From Gordonia jinghuaiqii (lineage in GTDB: Bacteria > Actinomycetota > Actinomycetes > Mycobacteriales > Mycobacteriaceae): a stretch of 64,000 bases of DNA. Made by a program: the position numbers and the translations under genes. This document shows, piece after piece, positions 54,791-62,854 of this stretch; position 1 is the stretch's first letter, and the number at the start of each line of letters is the position of its first letter. Below the pieces are notes generated by a model, which searched no databases, had not been told where the DNA came from, and saw only the letters and a list, made by a program, of their open reading frames with translations. The stretch covers positions 3,658,001-3,722,000 of the forward strand of contig NZ_CP059491.1 of assembly GCF_014041935.1 (NCBI RefSeq). The letters are read 5' to 3'.

Positions 54791-55923
54791 CCGCCCGACA
54801 CGAGACGGCATCTCGTCGCACGACAGGTTCCGCGTGGTGGCGGATGGTCGGGGTCATCGTCGAACTGGAACTGCGACAACGGCTACGAACCACCCGGTGG
54901 AAGGCCACCCTCGGTGCGGCATTCGCCGTCACCTCGCTCGCGGTCTTCGGGTCGTTGTATCTCGCAGTGGGGGCCTTCGGCGGAACCTACGACGGCTGGT
55001 CGTCGAATCTCTATGTGCTCCTGCTCGGATTCCTGCTGCTGCTCGGCATCATCGTGGCGCCGACCCTGGCCGCGACCACCGTCAACGGCGACCGCAAGGA
55101 TGCGACCCTGGCAGTCGTCCAGGACACCGCGATCACCAATTGGCAACTCGCGCTGGGAAAGCTCATCGGTGCCTGGGTGGCCGGAATGGCCCTGGTCGCG
55201 GTCACCGCGCCCTATCTGATCTGGGGCCTGGTCGAGGCACCCGAGGCACCCGAGGCGATCGGCCGCGGCCTGCTCGGGCTCGTGGTGCTGGCGATCGTGT
55301 TCGCCTGCTACTCGGGGATCGGACTCGGATTCTCGGCCGTGACGGCACGCCCGGCCGGATCCGCGGTACTCACCCAGTCGGCTGTGTTCTTCCTGATCCT
55401 CGGGCTGCCCGTGTTGTTCGGACTCCTCTTTCCCACGGTGGCGCAAACCCATTCGGTGATCCGCACCGAGACAACGGTCACCGACGCTCAGGCAACTACG
55501 CCCACCTGGCAGTGTCACGAGGTCCGCAAGGACCAGGAGTTCCACCACCACGAACGGATCTGGTGGCTCCTGGCCCCCAATCCGTTCTTCATCGTCGCCG
55601 ATGCGGTGTCCACCCCGCCCGAGAATCCCCGGAGATACTCGGACAGTGTGGCCGAGGAGATCTCGAGAACGTTGTCAGCGGTTCGCGCCGGGCCCTACAT
55701 CGGCCCGAGAAGCTGCGCGGGCATCTCGGCGTTCGGCTCCGACCAGTCCGATCCGAACAGTCACCGCGCCCGAGAAGCAGCCCACGAGACCTCGACGATG
55801 GGCGCGTCGTGGTACATCGGTCTCGCGATCTACCTGGTTCTCGGCGGCCTGGGTTACGTTGTCGCAGCGCGGCGTCTGCGGATACCCGCGGGCAAGCTGC
55901 CGCGCGGGGTGCGCATCGCGTGA
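54787..55923 (+). CDS. ABC-2 type transporter permease with large external loop
   Basis: The 378-residue permease has six membrane segments (ATLGAAFAVTSLAVFGSLYL, LYVLLLGFLLLLGIIVAPTLAATTV, LIGAWVAGMALVAVTAPYLIW, LLGLVVLAIVFACYSGIGL, SAVFFLILGLPVLFGLLFP and a final SWYIGLAIYLVLGGLGYVVAA). Between the last two is an external loop of about 120 residues with two cysteines (WQCHEVR and GPRSCAG) and a His cluster (EFHHHERIWW). The cargo is unknown. It is coupled to the ATPase (ATGA) and methyltransferase (GTGA) genes. Confidence 0.88.
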   Translation: MTARHETASRRTTGSAWWRMVGVIVELELRQRLRTTRWKATLGAAFAVTSLAVFGSLYLAVGAFGGTYDGWSSNLYVLLLGFLLLLGIIVAPTLAATTVNGDRKDATLAVVQDTAITNWQLALGKLIGAWVAGMALVAVTAPYLIWGLVEAPEAPEAIGRGLLGLVVLAIVFACYSGIGLGFSAVTARPAGSAVLTQSAVFFLILGLPVLFGLLFPTVAQTHSVIRTETTVTDAQATTPTWQCHEVRKDQEFHHHERIWWLLAPNPFFIVADAVSTPPENPRRYSDSVAEEISRTLSAVRAGPYIGPRSCAGISAFGSDQSDPNSHRAREAAHETSTMGASWYIGLAIYLVLGGLGYVVAARRLRIPAGKLPRGVRIA

Positions 55924-56558
55924 GCGCAGCCGATGCGCTGGGGTTTCAGCCCGGCTACGACGCCCTCGCCGAGCTCTATGCCGAGACCTTCCCGGCGCCG
56001 TTCTCGAATCCGTTGCAACGCCATGCCATCGGAGCGTTCATCGAGCACGTCGACGACAGCACGACGGCCGGGGCGGTTCTGGACGTGGGTTGCGGCCCCG
56101 GACACGTGACAGCAGAACTCACGGCCGCCGGACTCGATACGATCGGCGTCGACCCGAGCACGGAGATGGTCCGGATCGCACGGTCAGCTCACCCCGGTCT
56201 CCGCTTCGTCCTCGACGACGCCCGGTTGACCGCACCGGAGCTGGCCGACACCCATGTCGCCGCAATAGTGGCCCGCTTCAGCCTCATTCACGTGCCGCCG
56301 GATTCGGTACCCGAGGTGTTGACGGATTGGGCTGCCCGTATGCCCCGGGGCGGCGTCGTCATGGTGGCAGGCCAGTCCACCGATGTGGACGAGATCGTCG
56401 AGTTCGATCACGTTGTCACGCCCGGTTGGCGCTGGCACCCGGATCGCATGTCCGCGGCCTTGGCGACGGCAGGCTTCGACGAGGAGTGGCGCACTGTGAA
56501 ATGCGCTGACGACGCCCACCGCTTCCCGGAGTTCCACCTCCTCGCAGTACGCCTATAA
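55920..56558 (+). CDS. SAM-dependent class I methyltransferase
   Basis: The 212-residue methyltransferase has motif I VLDVGCGPGHVTAELTAAG, acidic motif IGVDPSTEMVRIARS, and LARFSLIHVP-like motif IV, with later GGVVMVAG. It starts with a GTG overlapping the permease stop. Its coupling to an exporter suggests that the cargo is methylated before export or that the exporter belongs to a small-molecule modification locus; no biosynthetic enzyme adjoins. Confidence 0.87.
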   Translation: MSAADALGFQPGYDALAELYAETFPAPFSNPLQRHAIGAFIEHVDDSTTAGAVLDVGCGPGHVTAELTAAGLDTIGVDPSTEMVRIARSAHPGLRFVLDDARLTAPELADTHVAAIVARFSLIHVPPDSVPEVLTDWAARMPRGGVVMVAGQSTDVDEIVEFDHVVTPGWRWHPDRMSAALATAGFDEEWRTVKCADDAHRFPEFHLLAVRL

Positions 56559-56614
56559 GCGCAGGTCATCGCGGTTGCGGCGGGATTGTCGGTGGTCGAA
56601 CGTATGTTTGTCGC

Positions 56615-58309
56615 ATGCAGTCGGAGACCGGTGACACCAACCCCGAGGGCAACGCGCCCGAAGGTGAGTATGTGCTGCCCGCGCCGGTCGCCGACGCCCA
56701 GCTCTCCGCGACCGAACTGATCGACGTCGCAACCCATTGCGCGTCGATCACGTCGGCGGCAGCGTATCGGTTGCTCACCGCAGCCAGCCTGCTCCACCAG
56801 GACCGCGAGGAGGAGTATCTCCTACGCCGCAGCGAAACCCACACCGGCGAAGCGGAATCGGCCGAGGCCCTCCATCGTCAGAGTGCCGACGTCGCCGCGG
56901 GGATCGACCCGTACGCAGAGTTCGGACCGAACGGATTCGACCAGGCAACCGCCGAACTCGGTGCGGCCCTCACCATCACCGCCGCCGAGGCCCGCGAGCT
57001 CATCCGTACCGGCGATGCACTGCGATACCGCCTCCTGTTCACGGGCAACACGCTCGCCCTCGGACGCATCGACCAGCGACGCTTTCTGATCGCACTCAAA
57101 CGCACCGACTTCGTCGACGAGGCCACCATGGTGAAGGTCGACGCCCATCTCGCCGAAGCCATTCTCGCGCGGCCGCCGATGTCGACGACGCGGTTCACCG
57201 CGCTCGTCGACAGCATCGTTCAGAAGCACGCACCCGATGCGGTCCGCCGCCGACGCGAACGCGCCGCGGACGACCGTAAGGTCACCCTCGGGCCGGACCG
57301 CTTCCAGCCCGGCCAGTCGCGCATCACCGGCAGCCTGCCCGCCGCCGACGCCGCCGCTCTCGACGCGCAGCTGACCGCGATGGCCAAGGGAGTCCACGCC
57401 ACCGATGCCCGCACCATGCCTCAGCGTCGCGCCGATTCGTTGGTCGCACTGGCGTCCGGCACGCGAACCCTGCCCTGCCATTGCCCGGAATGCGCGCCGG
57501 AACCAGAAGCAACCGACCTCGACGCCGACGTGCAGGCCGAAACCCCCGCACCACAAGCACCCGAACCACAAGCACCCGCACCACAAGCACCCGAAGCGGC
57601 GGTTGTCGAGGAACCCACCCGCACCGAAGAGCCGGCCGTCACCGCCGAATCACTCCCCTGCGACCACAGCGGACCCCGGCCGACGTTCCACATCGTCGTG
57701 AACCTGTCGACGCTGCTCGGCCTCGACGACGATCCCGGCGTGCTCGACGGCCACGGCCTCATCGACGCGGACTCCATGCGTCGCCTTCTTGCCGATGCTC
57801 GACGCTCTTTCATCGGCGGCGGCACGACGCTCGCCCACCACACCGACGCCGCCGACACCGGGGTCGCCGATCGTTACGCGCCGAGCAGGAAACTGCAGGC
57901 TCTGGCACGCTCGGGTGAACTCTGCTGCACGTTCCCCGGCTGCAACCAGCCGGTGTGGACCACCGACCTCGACCACACATTCCCGTTCGACCACGCCGAT
58001 CCTCGCCGGGGCGGCGAGACCACCGACCGAAACCTCAAGCCGCTGTGCCGTTTTCACCATCGAATCAAGACGTTCGGGATGTGGCGGGACTATCAGGACG
58101 AATACATGGCGGCATGGTTTCAGTCCCCGACCGGGCACACCTTCCTCGGCAATGCCTTCAACGGGCGTGACCTGTTCGGATACCTCGTGCCTCAGAAGCC
58201 TCCGGATCACCCCGCGAGAAGCCATCTCGCAACCATGCGAACCGGCATGGTCGAGACCGATCGACGCAAGGTCGACCGGTGGAACAAGGCACATCCGCCA
58301 CCCTTCTGA
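56615..58309 (+). CDS. DUF222/HNH endonuclease domain protein (13E12 family)
   Basis: The 564-residue protein has an N-terminal DUF222 helical domain (about 20-290). A low-complexity linker follows, with APQAPE repeats at about residues 312-330 encoded by a 15-base DNA repeat. The C-terminal HNH domain (about 433-490: CCTFPGCNQPVWTTDLDHTFPFDH, then NLKPLCRFHHRIKTFG) has intact Cys pairs and histidines. The family is expanded in mycobacteria and Gordonia, and is often linked to mobile or repetitive elements; function is unproved. No attachment sites were seen. Confidence 0.92.
   Translation: MQSETGDTNPEGNAPEGEYVLPAPVADAQLSATELIDVATHCASITSAAAYRLLTAASLLHQDREEEYLLRRSETHTGEAESAEALHRQSADVAAGIDPYAEFGPNGFDQATAELGAALTITAAEARELIRTGDALRYRLLFTGNTLALGRIDQRRFLIALKRTDFVDEATMVKVDAHLAEAILARPPMSTTRFTALVDSIVQKHAPDAVRRRRERAADDRKVTLGPDRFQPGQSRITGSLPAADAAALDAQLTAMAKGVHATDARTMPQRRADSLVALASGTRTLPCHCPECAPEPEATDLDADVQAETPAPQAPEPQAPAPQAPEAAVVEEPTRTEEPAVTAESLPCDHSGPRPTFHIVVNLSTLLGLDDDPGVLDGHGLIDADSMRRLLADARRSFIGGGTTLAHHTDAADTGVADRYAPSRKLQALARSGELCCTFPGCNQPVWTTDLDHTFPFDHADPRRGGETTDRNLKPLCRFHHRIKTFGMWRDYQDEYMAAWFQSPTGHTFLGNAFNGRDLFGYLVPQKPPDHPARSHLATMRTGMVETDRRKVDRWNKAHPPPF
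57551..57595 (+). repeat. 15-base tandem repeat inside the DUF222/HNH gene
   Basis: Three copies of CCACAAGCACCCGAA (second copy differs by one base) encode the PQAPE/PQAPA linker. Repeat-length change would alter the linker in steps of five residues. Confidence 0.9.
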
Positions 58310-58346
58310 CCTGCAGACTCGCGCCCCGTCTGGCAAAGTTCGGGAC

Positions 58347-58366
58347 ACCGAAACTATAGTGTCGGT
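58347..58366. promoter_or_regulatory. Operator/promoter palindrome touching the metal-importer start codon
   Basis: A 20-base near-palindrome (ACCGA and TCGGT outer arms, ACTATAGT at its core, one mismatched pair) ends directly before the ATG at 58367. TATAGT within it fits a -10 box six bases from the ATG, so transcription would begin at the start codon. It is probably the binding site of a metal-responsive repressor; identity is unknown. Confidence 0.72.
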
Positions 58367-59293
58367 ATGCCCAAGCCTCGCATCTCTCGCCGGCTCGCGT
58401 TCATCGCGTCGTTGACCGTGGTTGTCAGCATGGTCATGGCGGGTTGCACGCTGTCCAGCCGGCTACCCGACGAGAAGGTGGTCCTCACGACCTTCACCGT
58501 GCTGGCCGACATCGCATCCGAGGTGGCCGGGGACCGGCTGCAGGTGGAGTCGATCACCAAGCCCGGCGCGGAGATCCACGGATACGAGCCCACCCCCGGT
58601 GACATCCGGCGTGCCGCGACCGCGTCACTCGTCATCGACAACGGCCTGAATCTCGAGTCGTGGTTCGGCCAGTTCGTGGAAGGTCTCGACGTTCCGCACG
58701 TCGTCGTGAGCGACGGCGTCACGCCCATCGACATCGCGTCGGACGCCTATGCGGGCAAACCGAATCCACATGCGTGGATGAGCCCGCTCAACGTGCAGAT
58801 CTACGTCGACAACATGGTGCGGGCCTTCAGCGATCTCGATCCCGACGGCGCCACCGTGTTCGAGGCCAACGGTCTCGCATACAAGAAGCAGCTCCAGCAG
58901 GTCCAGACCGACCTGACCACCGCCCTCGACCAGTTGCCGCCCAACGAGCGCGCTCTCGTCACCTGCGAAGGCGCGTTCTCCTATCTCGCGCGCGACGCCG
59001 GACTCACCGAGCGCTACATCTGGCCGGTCAACGCCGAACAGCAGGCGACGCCGCAGCAGGTCGCGTCGGTCATCGACTTCGTGCGCGCCAACAACGTCCC
59101 GGCCGTCTTCTGTGAATCAACGGTCTCCGACGCGCCGATGAAGCAGGTCGTCAATGCGACCGACGCCCGTTTCGGTGGGACCCTCTACGTCGACTCACTC
59201 TCGGAGGCCGACGGTCCCGTGCCCACCTACCTCGACCTCATCCGCCACGACGTCGACACCATCGTGTCCGGCCTGAACGGGAGCAACTCGTGA
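58367..59293 (+). CDS. Metal ABC transporter substrate-binding lipoprotein (Mn/Zn type)
   Basis: The 308-residue cluster A-I binding protein has a signal peptide ending in a lipobox (VMAGC, Cys27). Putative metal ligands are His in AEIHGYEPTPGD, His in NPHAWMSP, Glu in ALVTCEGAFSYLA, and Asp in the SDAPMKQVV/TLYVDSLSEADGP region. The lack of the long His-rich loop of ZnuA favours Mn or Fe. It heads an SBP-ATPase-permease operon with overlapping genes. No Shine-Dalgarno precedes the ATG, consistent with leaderless translation. Confidence 0.92.
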   Translation: MPKPRISRRLAFIASLTVVVSMVMAGCTLSSRLPDEKVVLTTFTVLADIASEVAGDRLQVESITKPGAEIHGYEPTPGDIRRAATASLVIDNGLNLESWFGQFVEGLDVPHVVVSDGVTPIDIASDAYAGKPNPHAWMSPLNVQIYVDNMVRAFSDLDPDGATVFEANGLAYKKQLQQVQTDLTTALDQLPPNERALVTCEGAFSYLARDAGLTERYIWPVNAEQQATPQQVASVIDFVRANNVPAVFCESTVSDAPMKQVVNATDARFGGTLYVDSLSEADGPVPTYLDLIRHDVDTIVSGLNGSNS

Positions 59294-60066
59294 CAGAACC
59301 CGGGAGTACCGCCCACGCAATCGAGGTGGAGGACGTCACGGTCCGCTACGGCCACATCCTCGCGCTGGACCACGCCACGGTGCGGATCCCGACCGGCCAG
59401 GTGTGTGCGCTCGTCGGCATGAACGGTTCGGGCAAGTCGACTCTGTTCAAGACGATCGTCGGCTCGGTGACCCCGACCACCGGCTCGGTTCGCCTCGGCG
59501 GGCGGACCCCCGCCGCGGCGCGGCGTGCCGGCAGCGTCGGATACGTCCCACAGTCCGAGGACATCGACTGGACGTTCCCGATCTCGGTACGCGATGTGGT
59601 GATGACCGGCCGATACGGCCACCTCGGGTTCACCCGACGCGCCAGACGCGCCGACCACGACGCCGTCGACGAGGCCCTCGCCCGCGTGGAACTCACCGAC
59701 TACGCCGACCGCCAGATCGGCCAACTCTCCGGTGGCCAACGCAAGCGCGCCTTCGTGGCCCGCGGCATCGCACAGGAAGCGTCGATCCTGCTGCTCGACG
59801 AGCCGTTCGCGGGCGTCGACAAGAGGACCGAGGGCACGATCACCGCACTGCTGCGCGAACTGGCGGATGCCGGGACGACGATCCTGGTGTCGACGCACGA
59901 TCTGCAGGTTCTGCCCAAGCTGGCCGACGAGGCGATCCTGTTGATGCGCCGGGTGATCGCCCAGGGTGATCCGACCGACGTGATCACCACCGACAACCTA
60001 GTGCGTGCCTTCGGTCTCGACCCACTGGACCGTTCCGACCTGCGCGCGCAGGAGGAGGCGTCCTGA
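59290..60066 (+). CDS. Metal ABC transporter ATP-binding protein
   Basis: The 258-residue ATPase has Walker A GMNGSGKSTLFKTIVG, signature LSGGQRKRAFVARGIA, Walker B LLLDEPFAGVDKR and the switch STHDLQVLPKLADEAIL. VGYVPQSEDIDWTFPISVRDVVMTGRYG is characteristic of the Mn/Zn importer branch (MntB/SitB/AztA-like). The GTG start overlaps the binding-protein stop by GTGA, and the stop shares one base with the permease ATG. Confidence 0.95.
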   Translation: MTEPGSTAHAIEVEDVTVRYGHILALDHATVRIPTGQVCALVGMNGSGKSTLFKTIVGSVTPTTGSVRLGGRTPAAARRAGSVGYVPQSEDIDWTFPISVRDVVMTGRYGHLGFTRRARRADHDAVDEALARVELTDYADRQIGQLSGGQRKRAFVARGIAQEASILLLDEPFAGVDKRTEGTITALLRELADAGTTILVSTHDLQVLPKLADEAILLMRRVIAQGDPTDVITTDNLVRAFGLDPLDRSDLRAQEEAS

Positions 60067-60941
60067 TGAACATCGTCGACATCCTCCTGGATCCCTTCGC
60101 GTACGCGTTCATGACGCGCGCCCTGTGGGCGACACTGATCGCATCGGTGGTCTGTGCGCTCCTGTCGTGCTGGCTCGTCCTGATCGGCTGGTCACTCATG
60201 GGCGACGCTGTCTCGCACGCAGTGCTGCCCGGAGTGGTGCTCGCGTACATCGTCGGCGCCCCGTTCGCCGTGGGCGCGGTCATCTTCGGGTTCCTCGCCG
60301 TCGCCATGATCGGCGCTGTCCGTGACGGCGGCCGCATCAAGGAGGACGCCGCGATCGGGATCGTGTTCACGACACTGTTCGCGCTCGGCCTGGTGCTGAT
60401 CTCGGTCACGCCGAGCCAGACCGACCTCAACCACATCATCTTCGGCAACCTGCTCGGGGTCTCGACGTCGGATCTGGTGCAGATCGCCATCCTCGGGGCG
60501 ATCGTCGCAATCCTGTTGCTGCTCAAGCGACGCGACTTCACCCTGTACGCCTTCGACCCGACGCACTCCTTCGCCATCGGGATGAGCCCGCGGCTGCTGG
60601 GCGCTGCGTTGCTGGCACTGCTCGCGCTGACCGCGGTCACCGCGCTGCAGGTGGTCGGCATCGTGCTGGTCGTCGCGATGCTCATCATCCCCGGGGCGAC
60701 CGCCCAGCTGCTGACCGACCGTTTCAGTCGGATGCTGCTCATCGCACCCGCTGTGTCGGCGGCTTGTGGCGTGATCGGCCTCTATGTCTCCTACTACCAG
60801 GACACCTCCCCCGGCGGGATGGTCGTCCTCGTGCAGGGCATCGTGTTCCTGCTCGTCTACCTGTTCAGCCCCACCCACGGGGTCATCACCAAACGCCGCA
60901 GGCATCGGGAGAGTGCCGCCGCCGACGCGGTCGCCGGCTGA
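60066..60941 (+). CDS. Metal ABC transporter permease
   Basis: The 291-residue ABC-3 permease has eight or so spans: VCALLSCWLVLIGWSLMGDAVSHAVLPGVVLAYIVGAPFAVGA (the family GDA-SH-PG motif), IKEDAAIGIVFTTLFALGLVLIS, NHIIFGNLLGVS, and ALTAVTALQVVGIVLVVAMLIIPGATAQLLTDRFSRML. It overlaps the ATPase stop as TGATG. Together with 58367-60066 it forms a complete Mn/Zn-type importer. Confidence 0.95.
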   Translation: MNIVDILLDPFAYAFMTRALWATLIASVVCALLSCWLVLIGWSLMGDAVSHAVLPGVVLAYIVGAPFAVGAVIFGFLAVAMIGAVRDGGRIKEDAAIGIVFTTLFALGLVLISVTPSQTDLNHIIFGNLLGVSTSDLVQIAILGAIVAILLLLKRRDFTLYAFDPTHSFAIGMSPRLLGAALLALLALTAVTALQVVGIVLVVAMLIIPGATAQLLTDRFSRMLLIAPAVSAACGVIGLYVSYYQDTSPGGMVVLVQGIVFLLVYLFSPTHGVITKRRRHRESAAADAVAG

Positions 60942-61054
60942 CGCGGATTCCCAGCTGATTGACAGGTAGCCGGAAGCGGCCCCAAAGGCGACGACAGCAC
61001 CCTGGAGTTACTCGTCCGAGACACACCCGGACGAAGAATGAAGGAGAGCATGTC

Positions 61055-61654
61055 TTGAGCACCACCCCGCACGGCTCCGAGCCCGAGGGCGCCACACCCC
61101 AGGTAGACCAGTCCCGGACACCGCACGACGATGCCGCGGCCGCCGAGACGACCCCCATCATCCCGCCGGGCCCCACCGAGCAGCAGCAGCCGCCGCAGGC
61201 GTCGCAGCCGCAGCCGCAGCCTGTCGTGACCGAAGCGAACCGATCGAAGAAGCCCAGCGCGAACGCCCTGATCGCCGGTGGCATCGGCACAGCGCTGATC
61301 GCCGCGGCCATCGGGTTCGGCGCCGGCTACATCACCGGCGACACGACGTCTGATCAGTCACCCACCCCGGTGGTATGGCAACAGCCGGGCGACGACAACG
61401 GATCCGGCACCGGCGGACCCGGAATGGACGGAGAGCGCGGACCCGGCATGGGCGGGCCCGGACACGGGCACGGACACGGACCCGGCGGGCCCCGCATGGG
61501 CGGCGAGAGGGGCGACACCGATTCACAGGATTCTCGCCCGCAGTCACCGAGCGAGCAGCCACCGAACGAGCAGTCCCCCGAGGGCCAGTCACCCAACGGC
61601 CAGACCGACGGCCGGTCCCCCAACGGCCAGCCGGCCGGTACCCCTGCGTCCTGA
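61055..61654 (+). CDS. Gly/Pro/His-rich single-span membrane protein
   Basis: The 199-residue protein has a Pro/Gln-rich cytoplasmic N-terminus (about 1-70) and one Gly/Ala-rich membrane helix (NALIAGGIGTALIAAAIGFGAGYI, about 72-95). Its external tail contains GPGM-GG, HGHGHGHGPGG and SPNEQSPEGQSPNGQ repeats. Function is unknown; the His-Gly stretch could bind metal. The TTG at 61055 sits 8 bases after AAGGAG, while the nearer ATG at 61050 leads straight to a stop (ATG-TCT-TGA). Confidence 0.68.
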   Translation: MSTTPHGSEPEGATPQVDQSRTPHDDAAAAETTPIIPPGPTEQQQPPQASQPQPQPVVTEANRSKKPSANALIAGGIGTALIAAAIGFGAGYITGDTTSDQSPTPVVWQQPGDDNGSGTGGPGMDGERGPGMGGPGHGHGHGPGGPRMGGERGDTDSQDSRPQSPSEQPPNEQSPEGQSPNGQTDGRSPNGQPAGTPAS

Positions 61655-61682
61655 CCAGCGCATCAGCAGGACCACGACAAGA

Positions 61683-61714
61683 AAGCGCCCCACCTGCGAA
61701 CAGGTGGGGCGCTT
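61683..61714 (-). terminator. Intrinsic terminator of ssrA, probably bidirectional
   Basis: Perfect 14-base arms (AAGCGCCCCACCTG and its complement) enclose a CGAA tetraloop. On the minus strand the stem is followed by TTCTTG, a reasonable U-rich tail, 7 bases beyond the tmRNA 3' end. On the plus strand it lies 29 bases after the Gly/Pro-rich gene. Confidence 0.88.
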
Positions 61715-61720
61715 CTCTCG

Positions 61721-62091
61721 TGGAGCTGCCGGGAATTGAACCCGGGTCCTCCGTCGTGTTGATAGGGCTTCTCCGTGTGCAGTCCGCTATGTCTCTACTT
61801 GGATCTCTCGGTCACGCGAACAAGCCGAGATGACGATCCCAGTCGCTGTTTGATGTTCCATCCTCACCCGCGACCGGTGAAGACGGTGAGTCCCCTGAGA
61901 TGATGCCGGCATCCGGATTCGGGAACACAATCCGGGCCGACAGACTAGCCGGCGCTACTTAGGCAGCGAGGGCGTAGTCGCGCTGATTGGAATCGGCGCT
62001 TAATTGGTTGCTGCGACGCTCACGGTGGTCTCCAGCCTGCACCGACACGCTTCCCCTACCTCGACGCACGTAGTCGAAACCGATCAGCCCC
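61721..62091 (-). ncRNA. ssrA: tmRNA (transfer-messenger RNA)
   Basis: Rescues stalled ribosomes with SmpB. The minus-strand 5' end GGGGCTGATCGGTTTCGAC pairs with the 3' end CAGCTCC; the T-arm GGGTTCAATTCCC is clear. The tag frame reads GCC GAT TCC AAT CAG CGC GAC TAC GCC CTC GCT GCC TAA, giving ADSNQRDYALAA, close to the mycobacterial tag. CCA is not encoded. About 371 bases, normal for actinobacteria. smpB lies about 1.1 kb upstream. Confidence 0.97.
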
Positions 62092-62153
62092 GAGGAGGTT
62101 CCCGCCGACCGAAGTCAGCGAGACGTTCAGTGTAACAACTCCGATCGCGGAGT

Positions 62154-62735
62154 TCATTCCGGTTCCGGCGAGGAGCGGGTCACCAGCGCGATCGGCGCGA
62201 ACATCGCGACGACCCGGCCCTCCCAGTCGTCGGCGACCGCGCCGGTACGCGCCCGCTCTGCCACCAGCACGCCGGCGATCGCGTCGATCAGCGTCTCTGG
62301 GTCGACGCCGGCCGCGAGAGTCCCGCTCTCCGCGCCCTCGGTCAGGACTGCGGACAGACGCGCTCGGTGCTCGACCAGGACCTTCCGGAACAGTTCGGTG
62401 AACGCCGGGTCCGCGTCGGTGATCAGTGCGGCCATGCCGCCGAAGCCGATGCCGTCGACGACCATGGCCGCAGCCTGTCGTACGACCCACCGGAGCCGGT
62501 CCTCCCCGGACAGGTCGCCCGCCGGCGCGGTTGGAGTCCCGACGTCGCGCAGAGCCGCGGTGAGCATCTCGTCCCGGTTCTTGTATCGCCGATAGATCGT
62601 GGTCCGCGCGACGCCGGAGTGTGCGGCAACGGCCTCGATCGTGACGCTGGCGGGCCCTCGGGTCCGCAACAGCTCAAGCGTGGACCGCACGATCCTCTCA
62701 CCACTGTCCGCGGCCAACCGTGACTCCTTCCTCAC
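62154..62735 (-). CDS. TetR family transcriptional regulator
   Basis: The 193-residue regulator has an N-terminal HTH (RIVRSTLELLRTRGPASVTIEAVAAHSGVARTTIYRRYKNRDEML in pieces; recognition helix TTIYRRYKNR) and the C-terminal helical domain of AcrR/TetR_C_11 type. It is divergent from a small membrane protein gene, with a perfect inverted repeat in the 119 bases between, so it probably represses both. It interrupts the usual smpB-ssrA neighbourhood. Confidence 0.88.
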   Translation of the reverse strand: MRKESRLAADSGERIVRSTLELLRTRGPASVTIEAVAAHSGVARTTIYRRYKNRDEMLTAALRDVGTPTAPAGDLSGEDRLRWVVRQAAAMVVDGIGFGGMAALITDADPAFTELFRKVLVEHRARLSAVLTEGAESGTLAAGVDPETLIDAIAGVLVAERARTGAVADDWEGRVVAMFAPIALVTRSSPEPE

Positions 62736-62793
62736 ACCCTGCTCGCACGTCCCCGTCCGGGAATATCGGAGCCACCGGGATCGCTACACCGAA

Positions 62794-62822
62794 CGTATCG
62801 ATACAGTCAGTGTATCGATACG
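62794..62822. promoter_or_regulatory. Perfect inverted repeat operator for the TetR gene at 62154
   Basis: CGTATCGATACA, five bases (GTCAG), TGTATCGATACG: exact 12-base arms. It is 59 bases upstream of the TetR start and 33 bases upstream of the small membrane gene. Such long perfect dyads are usual for TetR operators. Confidence 0.88.
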
Positions 62823-62854
62823 GAAGTGTCAATCGCTACGGATGGAGGCTCGCG

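Noticed and set aside
53951..56558. Natural-product or bacteriocin gene cluster
   Set aside because: Exporter and methyltransferase are present, but no precursor peptide, synthase or maturation enzyme lies nearby.
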